Below are positions 48,052 to 56,562 of a DNA stretch of 64,000 nucleotides, piece after piece. Origin of the DNA: Phytophthora colocasiae. Lineage: Eukaryota > Oomycota > Peronosporomycetes > Peronosporales > Peronosporaceae. Position numbers and translations under genes: made by a program. The notes below the pieces were generated by a model. The model had not been told where the DNA came from, searched no databases, and was given only the letters and a program-made list of their open reading frames with translations. The DNA is taken from positions 992,001 to 1,056,000 of the forward strand of contig JAGKQI010000081.1 of the NCBI GenBank assembly GCA_018806915.1, read 5' to 3'. How positions within the stretch are numbered: the stretch's first letter is position 1; every line of letters begins with the position of its first letter.

Positions 48052-49930
48052 TTGGCACGCCAGACCAGACGGTTGGCTGTCATTCGAGATTTTGCGGAGA
48101 GAGAGATGTCGGCGTTTCGCCGTCGGTGGTCGGAGCTGCTCAAGGAAGGATGGTCGTCAAAGCGACCGCGGGAGCTCGAGGCCGAGCACACGTATTGCCA
48201 CCCTCTGGACGAGCTCGACAAAGGTATTCTGCAGCGTTTAGAGCTGAATGTGCTGATTTCTGACCACTATTGTGTTTTTGCAGCCGATTTGGAGCACCAG
48301 GAAGCAGAGAAGACCACAGAGCAGCCCTCAAACAGCCAAACTCGTGGTGGAAGTGACGGTAATGCGTGTGATTTATGTTGTCACGCGTCCAAATACTAAC
48401 AATCCCGATATTCTAGATGTCGGACAACGCCTGGCATCGACTCATTCAACGAATTACACTACCGAGCTGGGACACCGAGGACAAGAGTCGGCTGGTTTCG
48501 AAGACCAAGGTATAATTTTCATTCCCTACTTATCAAGTACGATACATGTTAACATATTTCTTGTATCGTGTACGGCACCATCGGTTAGCCCTGCCGTTCT
48601 TCTCCTATCGCAACGCCACAAGCACCGGTAAGCAATGGTACGCGCGCTATTGATTACGTGATGTTCGAGGCTTAGTTTTCACGGATGTGTTTGTTTAGCT
48701 GTGGTTACAGGTAACCTTACGCAAGAGCAACGCAACTTGGATGCAGCCTTTGCAGAAGTTGCTTCCCGACGACGATACGGGAGATACGAATGGGCCTCCA
48801 CATCACCTCATATATCGAACAGTGATAGTGGTAGCGACTCCGCTTTTGCAAGCGCAGAAGAGTCTGCTGAAGACTTCGAGTCTGTAGAATCCCAAGTCAA
48901 CAGGTTTGATATCGTGTCTGATACAAGTTTAGTGTACACGATAACAATTTCTAACCTGTATTATATCAGCAGATATCAACGTCACAAAGGCTGGTATCTT
49001 GTTGCCAGACTACGCCGCGCTTCAGAGTCGGAGGGAGAGAACGATGACGGAGTTCAGTAATAAACAAGACGTGGAGTTTGGAGCTCAGCTGCCTTTTCCC
49101 TAAATGGAAGGCCCATACGAGGCCCGCCAACCACATGCAATGCAAGACGACTGCCCGGACCTTTTTGATGGTTTATACGGTCCCAGTGAGGAAGCTTCCG
49201 CCGCCACTAGCCCCGTGAATGCACTGTTCTACTTCATGATACCGCGTCTGTGGGAAGATATTGCTACTACCATGATACCGGATACAAACCAACCTGTATC
49301 ATGGCTTTCTGGCGAAGCTATGTTACGTCGAGATCGTCGTTCAACCGTATGCGAGTGTATATGAAGGACAAGCCGCTCAAATACGGTACCTAGCTGTTTA
49401 TGCTGTGCTATTCGTACACTGCTTTACTGTATTCGGTAGGTACACGGGCGTGTCTGCTGACACGCTCGTTTTTTTTGACAACCAAAGTCTGTTATCGTGT
49501 CTAATACTGATACGTGTTCCTGCTATCTTGTATGGTACAGGTTTGAAGCTTACTTAGGTAAAAGCAGGAACAATAAACGGCGTATCACTGCGTGAGAGAG
49601 AACTGGTCCTGTGGCGGTAGTGCGCAATCTGCGTGCGGCTTTTGGAAACGAGCGACCTAACACAATGCGACTCATCGTCATGGATCGCTTCTACACTTCC
49701 ATCCCGCTAGCGTGGAGCTACTTACTATGGTGTACTATAGCGTTGGGACCGTGGTGACAGGTCGGAAAGGTCTGGACACCTCAAGTTGTGCCTGACAAGA
49801 ACAAAAGAAGATAGTGCGCGTGCGGGTGACGGACGGTGGGGAAGTGTCTGATATCGATGGGACGCCACGACGCCGTCGAGTGGTTGCAGATGCCAGCAAT
49901 CCCTGAATGCTGGCGGGAAGGTGGTCACGC
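48052..49930 (+). pseudogene. PB4 transposase relic (piggyBac family)
   Basis: The N-terminal domain (48,100-48,220) has FRRRWSELLKEGWSSKRP. Middle pieces (49,104-49,270) include PHAMQDDCPDLFDG and ALFYFMIPRLWEDIA. The sequence then jumps to EAML/SSFNRMRVYMKD (about 49,315-49,370), a loss of about 200 codons of the core just before the first catalytic Asp. MRLIVMDRFYTSIPL (second Asp) is at 49,670. The third Asp block and most of the C-terminus are missing. Several introns are visible; 48904-48972 contains the family palindrome near both splice sites. Confidence 0.75.
48904..48972 (+). other. PB4 intron with paired palindromes
   Basis: A 69-nt GT-AG intron. ATATCGTGTCTGATACAAG (48909-48927) is next to the donor, TGTACACGAT (48933-48942) is in the middle, and CCTGTATTATATC (48955-48967) is next to the acceptor. 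Confidence 0.75.
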
Positions 49931-50362
49931 CATCAACGATTGCTGGAAGCGTAGAGATTTTGACTTGGTTTGAATATACGCATTGAGCACTGATTTGCGA
50001 GTCTAAATATCGACAAAAATAGCAATGTCTCTTTCACATGAGCGCATGGTCTCTATTTCTACTGACATTTCTCTCGCCGCTCTGGACATGATAAATCGCA
50101 CATACCCTGTATAATGTCCATTCACCGCACATGATAAATACATCGGGACACGATAGCAACGCTGCCTACATCAAGGGGTGGGGGTTCGCATGAGTTTTGT
50201 AACCGGACAGGATAAGTTTTATCTTTGATTTAGTAGCAAAACCCTACCCCTTCAATACACGATAGTTCAGTCGATGGGCGCAAATTTTTTCCTTCGGGCT
50301 GGGGGGGTTAAGTCTTGATGACTGTCGAAGCACCAGCAGATTCGCTGTTCTTTAGGTGCCGC

Positions 50363-50629
50363 CTAGCAGCTCCGAGCGGACGGAGGTATTCGTTGATATG
50401 AAATAGATTGGTTTGTTTGCCAAAAGCTGATCAGCTTGCCAGAACAGCTCTTACACTTAAGGTGAATAGCTTTGTCGGGGACGCTTGGCACGTTTCGGTT
50501 CGTTTTGGTTGCCTTCGAGGCCTCATTTTTTTCATTTAACTTGGGACCGCGTGGCAGCTTTCCTGACGACTTTTTTGTCGACGAAGGACTCCGAAGCGAA
50601 CATTTCATTTGGGAAATTTCACGCTGCAA
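50363..50629 (-). pseudogene. Basic tail, possibly the C-terminus of the MULE relic
   Basis: Lys/Ser-rich frame with a KLPRGPKLNEK stretch and CKSC. It lies downstream (in minus-strand order) of the MULE SWIM region and is separated from it by AT-rich DNA. MULE transposases often end in a basic, Cys-containing tail; the link is by position and composition only. Confidence 0.3.
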
Positions 50630-50639
50630 GATAATTTTT

Positions 50640-51050
50640 TTTAAAATAATGTTTTTAGGTTTTTTTATTCAATGAAACAATTTTTTTTAAAAATGCTTTA
50701 TATCGCAAAAAATACATTTTTTATTAGCTAACACCAAATTCACTTTAGGCGCTTCAAAATCTGTATAAGTTTACTATTTTTTTGTTTTATTTAATTGCAT
50801 ATAATAAGTTATAATCGCCATCTTTTTTCTTTAAAAAAATACTTTTAAAAACAACAACATAACATTAAACCATGATGAAAATTTATATATATTCTATTTT
50901 TTTAAAACTATATGTCAAAATTAATTGGTAATTAGATGGTAATGGTACTTTTTTAAAAAGGGATAATAAAAAATATACACCAGTATATTCGAAAAATAAA
51001 AATAATATACCAAGCAGTTATGTGTATTTCTTTTAGCAAAGAAAACCCAA
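50640..51050. other. AT-rich insert, probably mitochondrial
   Basis: Base composition drops sharply to about 80% A+T between GC-normal flanks that look like one MULE gene. An inverted relative of 50,961-51,000 is found at 53,582-53,626, inside the other AT-rich patch. Confidence 0.5.
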
Positions 51051-51775
51051 TTAGGGAGAAAAACCTCTACATGCATCATGCAAGTACTGGTCAGTAGGGG
51101 CGTTTAGGACGACTAACTGCTGCAGCTCTTTCGCTTGTGGCCGACTTGCTGGCATATTCCGCACCACCGAATTTGCTTTCTCAGAGATTCTGTTGCCTGC
51201 TATGACGGAATGTGCTTCTTCTTTGGGCGACCACGTTGTTTTGGAATTACGGCGGGGGCTGCATTCACCGCGAGTAAGCGCATCCTTGAGCACTAGAGGC
51301 AGGGTGGTTGTGCGCGCTCGAGCTTCTCGGAAGACTGGCGTTTTCCAGGAACTACGATAGAATCTTGTCATCTCCTTCAGTCTACCGGCGTGCTTGAGCG
51401 CAATCAGAGCGTGAACACAAGAAGCACCAGCGTCCACACACGCAAGAATTTTACCACGCCGTCACATAGTTGAAGTGCAAACTTGAGAGGGATACTTCCG
51501 ACTCCATGGTTGATCCACAACATAGCCTGTGGAGGAGTTTGCTTCGATGGAACCGCTGACGGTGTCTTCAAGCACCTTGTCTGCCCTGCGCGACGCGTAA
51601 CGTGTCAACTCACCCCAGATTTCCGTCTTTTTTGTGTTCTCCATCCACTTCCTTGCCACATAACGTTCGATCTCCATAAGACAGTCCAGAATCGGAGAAC
51701 TGTGAATACCCTTCAGTGCGCCGTTGACTGATTCCACATTGTTCGAAGTCAGATTGTTAAACCGGGTGCACTGCC
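51051..51775 (-). pseudogene. Mutator-like (MULE) transposase fragment, SWIM region
   Basis: Two frames. The upstream one reads NNLTSNNVESVNGALKG followed by PILDCLMEIERY, the conserved block before the SWIM zinc finger in MULE transposases. The downstream one (51051-51437) reads CVDAGASCVHALIAL, matching the CxH half of SWIM. A stop at 51,462 separates the Cys halves. The DDE core is not seen; it may lie in, or have been lost with, the AT-rich block to the right. Confidence 0.6.
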
Positions 51776-52193
51776 GAAAAAATCAAGATGTGAACGTCGA
51801 AGTGCATGCACACAGTTCATATATGAAGCTGTAATTCCAGCCATCTTCAGCTTAGCTGAATAGCAACAGGGCGCAATGCCCTACTAGCTCGCACACCATG
51901 GGGTTCAATGCGATCTGTTTCCCAGTTGCTCCACGGTGTGACGACTTGTTGGTATCAGATTTTAACATACTTTTTTATTTTAATCTTTTATTCAAAAACC
52001 GTGAAATATTTACATATATTAATATAATAAATATATGTAAATTAAACTAATTATTATTTACACCTAATTCTTTTAAAACTTGTAAATTATGTTCATAAAT
52101 TTTTTGTTCTCTATTTTTATTTCTTATTTTAATACGAACATCTACTTCTATATCATCTTTAAAAAAAGATTTATTTATATGCGGATTTTCTAT

Positions 52194-52290
52194 AGTTAGA
52201 CGGAAAGACCCCGTGAACCTTTACTACATCTTTATATTGTTATTTTATTTAATATGTGTAGTATAAGTGGTAATTGTTTAGACCTTTACG
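52194..52290 (+). rRNA. rnl: Mitochondrial large-subunit rRNA fragment (domain V)
   Basis: AGACGGAAAGACCCCGTGAA (52197 on) is the near-universal domain V segment. Similarity fades after about 52,290. Not a functional rRNA. Confidence 0.75.
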
Positions 52291-52325
52291 CTAGTAAATT
52301 GTTTAGATATCTTTGAAATACCACT

Positions 52326-52364
52326 ATCTATTAATATTTCTACAAAGAAATTAATTCCTATTTT
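52326..52364 (+). repeat. 39-bp inverted repeat, left arm
   Basis: Perfectly complementary to 52614-52652 (39 of 39), with core CTACAAAGAAATTAATTCC. The spacer is 249 bp. Confidence 0.9.
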
Positions 52365-52613
52365 ATTTTTTTTAAAAAATCATACAAATAGTCAATTTAA
52401 AATATTATCTGAAATTTGTGCTTATTTAAAAATAAAACAAATTTTATCTAAAAATTATCCACCATTAAATAATTTAATTGTTCAACCTTTTTTAAATTTA
52501 AAAAGAATAGCTACTAAATAAAATTTAACATCGAAAACTTTTCTAGCATCATCATAAGGATTAAATCCACATTCATAAGCTGTTAACTTTTCTAAATCAT
52601 CTTTTTGTTTAAA

Positions 52614-52652
52614 AAAATAGGAATTAATTTCTTTGTAGAAATATTAATAGAT
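52614..52652 (-). repeat. 39-bp inverted repeat, right arm
   Basis: Perfect inverted copy of 52326-52364. Confidence 0.9.
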
Positions 52653-52831
52653 AATTCATTTTTATATAAAGTATAGTTTATTATGGGTAAAATTTGTAAT
52701 AAATATTGACTAAATATTTATATATAAAAAATTTATCGTATTTAATATTAATAACTTTATTTCAATTTTTTATATTTTATTTAAATATAAAAAATTAATT
52801 AATAACAATAAATTTTATTTATATTTTTTAG

Positions 52832-52948
52832 ATTTTTTAAACAAATACCTTTACGTTGTGGACATTGTTTTAAAGCTGGACTTTTATTTCGTTTTTTTTT
52901 TTCTAAACGTTTTTGTTTTTTAAAAAATAATTGATTAATTGTTGACAT
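52832..52948 (-). pseudogene. rps12: Mitochondrial ribosomal protein S12, N-terminal fragment
   Basis: From ATG 52948 the frame reads MSTINQLFFKK, then KSPALKQCPQRKGICLK. This is the characteristic start of S12 with its CPQRxGxC block. It then runs into unrelated AT-rich codons before the expected PKKPNSA block. In mitochondria S12 is part of the decoding centre; this 39-codon stub is not functional. Confidence 0.8.
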
Positions 52949-52969
52949 ATTTAAAAAATATTATTTTTA

Positions 52970-53003
52970 ATTTGAATAATAACGGACTCGAACCGCTAAC
53001 ATT
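52970..53003 (-). tRNA. Mitochondrial tRNA 3' fragment
   Basis: Read on the minus strand, AGCGGTTCGAGTCCGTT forms a T-arm (stem plus TTCGAGT loop) followed by an acceptor-like AT stretch. The 5' half is missing. Identity of the tRNA cannot be told. Confidence 0.45.
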
Positions 53004-53017
53004 TTTAAAAAAATGAA

Positions 53018-53096
53018 TATTCAGATAATTTAGAATTTTCAGATGAACCTTTAATTTTTGATAGTTATATGGTACAAGAAGTGGATAATTACTGAA
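53018..53096 (+). pseudogene. cox2-like fragment
   Basis: The frame reads YSDNLEFSDEPLIFDSYMVQ, then stops. YSD and FDSYM are conserved landmarks of cytochrome oxidase subunit 2 at about this spacing. It runs directly into an rRNA fragment, so it is truncated at a junction. Confidence 0.45.
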
Positions 53097-53117
53097 AGCA
53101 TCTAAGTAAGAAACCAT
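53090..53117 (+). rRNA. rnl: Mitochondrial large-subunit rRNA 3' fragment
   Basis: TACTGAAAGCATCTAAGTAA matches the conserved segment near the 3' end of large-subunit rRNA. Confidence 0.6.
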
Positions 53118-53300
53118 TCTTAAAAATTTTTCATATAAAAACTAAATCTTTTCTACTTTAGATATACGAGCAACTTCTTTTAGTAATTATTAAAATAGTG
53201 TACAGTTAGCAACAGAAACACAATTAGAAGAAAGAATTAAAGAATTTTATCAAGAAATGTATTAAAGAATAACTTTAAATCGAAGACGTATTTTTAAAAA

Positions 53301-53378
53301 TGACAGTACTTAAAAAAGAAGTTCCGGCTAATACCCGTGCCAGCAGCCGCGGTAATACGGGAGGAGCGAGCATTATTC
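53301..53378 (+). rRNA. rns: Mitochondrial small-subunit rRNA fragment (530 loop)
   Basis: Contains GTGCCAGCAGCCGCGGTAAT within GTTCCGGCTAATACCC and GGGAGGAGCGAGC context, the 530-loop region. After the CATTATTC end it passes abruptly into protein-like AT-rich sequence. Confidence 0.8.
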
Positions 53379-53815
53379 TTTTAGGGAAATTTGAAGCATA
53401 TTTAGTACGTTATAATATTAATAAAAAATAAAAATTTTTTATTAATTTATTTTAATTAAAAATATTATAAGATTAATTTATTTTTTAATATATTAATTTT
53501 ATAATAATGCCGGATGAACTTCGTGGGTGGACAGAAAGTCTGCAAAATATTATTTTTATTTTGTAACTATCTAGTATATTACTTTTTTTTCGGATATATT
53601 GGTATATATTTTTTATTATCCCTTTTAAAATATATTTAAAATATTTAATAAAAAATTAAATTTTATTAATATTAAATATAATTCAAGTAATATTTTTATA
53701 ACTTTATTACAATTTGATCATTAACATTAAAATGAATATTAAAATAAAGGGTATTAAAAGTGTTTAAAGTTAAGTTTAAAAATATACGAATAATAAACTA
53801 AAATACATTTTTAGA

Positions 53816-54160
53816 TGGTGGGGGATTACTTCAACTACGCCTTAACGAAAATGCACGTCGGCAGCAGTTTAGGACGTTGGAAGGACTCGAACTAGCTGGT
53901 ACTGCAACAATCACCCAGATCTACCTGCCATATAGGGCCGCACTGGGATTGATAATGAAAGTATCGTGCATAGCAGCGAGATGACTCGCTGCGTAGCTGC
54001 TTTGGATAGCATCCTTTCGTGAACCATCACTAACGCAGTACTGCTTATTACACAGCTTGTATTTATATATGGGTTTACCTTCGGCGTCGTTCTTGTCCTC
54101 CTTACAAAATTGAAACTTGTTCAGGTATCGCGCGATTTTGATGTTGCCGGGCAACATGTC
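53816..54160 (-). pseudogene. Possible MULE N-terminal zinc-finger fragment
   Basis: The frame 53921-54157 reads KYKLCNKQYCVSDGSRKDA followed by SHLAAMH: a Cys/His arrangement seen in N-terminal zinc fingers of MULE or related transposases. It is on the same strand as the SWIM fragment and separated from it by mitochondrial DNA. Confidence 0.35.
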
Positions 54161-54239
54161 AAGTTGAAATGTAAGGGTCGGAATGCGAGGATCGTGGTAA
54201 GTTGGACATTGAGCAAGTAAAGGTCAACGCTTCCGAATC

Positions 54240-54434
54240 TGTTTCAAAATTTCTTTTTCTTCTTGCCTAAAAATTATTAAAATCGGACTTTAACCTTCAA
54301 TAAAAATTTCAGTTTCTAAAACCAATTGTGTTTCAGTGATGAAAATAACATTTAGTCAAATAAAACATTCTATTTTGGATCATACGTTTCAAATTATATA
54401 TCTTTATCCAAAAATTGTTTTGATTGGTCTTTAA
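54240..54434. other. AT-rich, probably mitochondrial; left flank of PB5
   Basis: Composition matches the mitochondrial patches. The PB5 TTAA lies at its right end and AT-rich sequence resumes after PB5 at 58,360, so PB5 probably landed inside this patch. Confidence 0.5.
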
Positions 54435-54449
54435 CCCTTATTCTCCCGT

Positions 54450-54468
54450 ATTCTGTATTCTACAGAAT
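54450..54468. repeat. PB5 left subterminal palindrome
   Basis: ATTCTGTATTCTACAGAAT; 8-bp perfect arms, 15 bp inside the element end. Confidence 0.9.
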
Positions 54469-55062
54469 AGGAAATATGAGAGTGCATAGTATTCGACAAG
54501 CTTCCCATCGGAGCCAACCCCCGCATCTAATCTTTTGTATTGTTTGGGGTTCGGGAAAATTCACAGGTAAAAGACTGTGAGGAAGCTATGCACAGATAAT
54601 TCCAAGTATAAAAGGAACGGTATAAATGAGTGGGAGGTAGTGTCCGTCGAGCACTCCTCTTACAGATGAACGAGTCTGACGGCCCCACGAAGCCAGGTTC
54701 CGGAAGCTGTGGTCGAAGCTTACAGCAGCAGGATGGAAGGCGCGAAAACCTTCAGGTCTGAGTGACGACCACACATACCTCAGACCAGGAGTGTCAGGGC
54801 GGCTAACAGCCCTGCTTAGAGGCACGGACTTCTTCGTTGGTGAGTACCATGCGTTGAAAATGAGTTTGCGACGTCTGATGAGTCGTTATGTGTGCCCAGG
54901 TACCGAGGAGCTACTGAGTATGCCCGAAGAGCTGGAATAGTCGATGATGAGGGTCCAGTACTTATTGCAGCAAGTTCAAGTACACCAAGTTGTGTGCATG
55001 CCGTGACGGTGGCATCAGAACGGACCGCTACTCCAGCTGTTTCAGCGCAGCCAAGTCGTGCG

Positions 55063-55365
55063 TGTGCTGTTCCGGAGGATACAGAATTGCCAAGCCGTGT
55101 GCGAGCTGTTCCGGAGGATACAGAATTGCCAAGCCGTGTGCGAGCTGTTTCGGAGTCTACAGAATTGCCAAGCCGTGCGCGAGCTGTTCCGGAGGCTACA
55201 GAATTGCCAAGCCGTGTGCGAGCTGTTCCGGAGGATACAGAATTGCCAAGCCGTGTGCGAGCTGTTTCGGAGTCTACAGAATTGCCAAGCCGTGCGCGAG
55301 CTGTTCCGGAGGCTACAGAATTGCCAAGCCGTGTGCGAGCTGTTCCGGAGGCTACAGAATTAATG
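55063..55365 (+). repeat. 39-bp coding minisatellite carrying transposon half-sites
   Basis: Eight copies of TACAGAAT start at 55080, 55119, 55158, 55197, 55236, 55275, 55314 and 55353, exactly 39 nt apart. Each unit encodes 13 residues of the type RAVPEDTELPSRV, and all three forward frames are open through most of the array because 39 is divisible by three. Variants at the residue after Glu follow the order D, D, S, A, D, S, A, A, so a three-unit block (D-S-A) was duplicated as a higher-order unit. TACAGAAT is one half of this element's end palindrome. PB3 has no such array in its linker. Confidence 0.9.
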
Positions 55366-55696
55366 GACGTTGAAGCTGGAGATTACGATGCACTGGATGC
55401 TTTTGATGATGGCGCGTTCTTAGATGCTATGCGTCGAGAAGTTCTGTTTGGGAGCACCGCAGCTGACGACGTTAACTTGTGTCGACCTGGATCTGTTGCG
55501 GAACACCTATCCGAGGATGAGGATGGAGACGAGGATGGTGCGCTGAGGAGTGGTGGTGAAGATAAAGGCAGCGGCAACGACAGCAGTGACTTCAGTTCCG
55601 AGGAAGACGAACCTGAGCCTACCTTCGAGACAACGGAGGAGGAGCTACGAGAGCTGACCAGCAGTGGGTGGACAGCCTATGACGCTGCTCATTGCG

Positions 55697-55767
55697 GTAA
55701 GTCTGTACGCTACAGAATACGGTGTTGCACGCTATACTAATTCTGTATTATGTATTTTATAATGCAG
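55697..55767 (+). other. PB5 intron with paired motif halves
   Basis: A 71-nt GTAAGT...GCAG intron. TACAGAATA (55711-55719) lies near the donor and ATTCTGTAT (55740-55748) nearer the acceptor: the two halves of the end palindrome in inverted order. Confidence 0.8.
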
Positions 55768-56476
55768 GTATGCTTCAGATGAGTGCAGCCGGAGATTACT
55801 ATGACGGTCCTTGGGGTCCAACACGTTCAGCACTCGCATTTGCTGACTCACCGCTAGGTCTTTTCTTCTACTTCCTGCCGAAAAAACTTTGGATCCGCAT
55901 TGCCGAGGAATCCAATCTGTATCGAACGCAGCTGATACCACAGCTAGCGCAACAGCGTCGCGAATCACTGCTCAAGCAGCAAGCCAAGGACCCAAGAAAG
56001 TCTGTGCCCCCATTATCAGAGTTGGAAGCAGAGTTTCGCCGCTTTCAACCTATCAAACCCCATGAAATCGTCCATGTTGTGGCCCTTCTAATGGCCCGAG
56101 CTATCGCTCCAGTTCGGGACGGTTTATCCAAGCACTGGTCAACTTCGGAAGATGGTGCAGTTCCACGGGGAACGTTCTCGCGGTACATGAAACGAGCTCG
56201 CTTCGAAGCCATCACTCGATTTCTTCACTTTAGCAACAACGAGGATGCTGACGCTGTCCACGACAAGGCGTGGAAGATTCGACCAGTGTTGCAAGCTGTG
56301 GAGAAAACCTTCCGCCGTGGCTACCGCCTCGGCCGCTGCATCTCTTTTGATGAAGGTATGGTGCCGAACCGGTCGCGGTTCAATCCGATCATCTGGTGTA
56401 TATGAAGGATAAACCTTCAAAGTGGGGGTACCAAGTTCTATCTGACATGCTGTGCTGAAACTGCCTATTGCGCTCG

Positions 56477-56562
56477 GTAATGTGGTCTATTCTGTATTAT
56501 CCGTAAGAGGAGACATGGTGTAAACTAACAACCGTGTGTGTATTCTGGATTGTACTGAATAG
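56477..56562 (+). other. PB5 intron with paired motif halves
   Basis: An 86-nt intron, GTAATG...ATAG. ATTCTGTAT (56489-56497) lies near the donor; TATTCTGGATTGTACTGAAT (56541-56560), a damaged full palindrome, lies at the acceptor. Confidence 0.75.

Larger units (their letters stand above)
47793..50307 (+). mobile_element. PB4, piggyBac-type element with perfect ends, 2,515 bp
   Basis: TTAA at 47789-47792 and 50308-50311. Perfect 16-bp terminal inverted repeats, CCCCCCCAGCCCGAAG (47793-47808 and 50292-50307). A subterminal hairpin follows at 47,810-47,857. The internal gene is deleted and degraded, so the element is non-autonomous; its ends resemble PB2's. Confidence 0.9.
51965..53815. other. 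Mitochondrial-derived DNA mosaic in the nuclear genome (numt-like)
   Basis: About 1.85 kb of very AT-rich sequence (roughly 80% A+T) containing short pieces of large- and small-subunit rRNA, rps12, a cox2-like piece and a tRNA 3' end. These are out of their normal order and joined end to end, each truncated. Flanks on both sides carry MULE-like frames on the same (minus) strand, so the patch probably inserted in or assembled within a MULE. Confidence 0.7.

Noticed and set aside
53190..53266. C-terminal fragment of a mitochondrial ATP synthase subunit
   Set aside because: The 23-residue frame (QLATETQLEERIKEFYQ) is too short and I could not match it to a subunit with confidence.
55063..55365. 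Regular direct repeats resembling a CRISPR array
   Set aside because: Units are contiguous 39-nt coding repeats with no variable spacers, in a eukaryotic transposase gene.
54990..55373. Cys/Ser-rich repeat protein in an alternative frame of the PB5 array
   Set aside because: It is a by-product of the 39-nt period being divisible by three; the coding frame is the acidic linker of the transposase.
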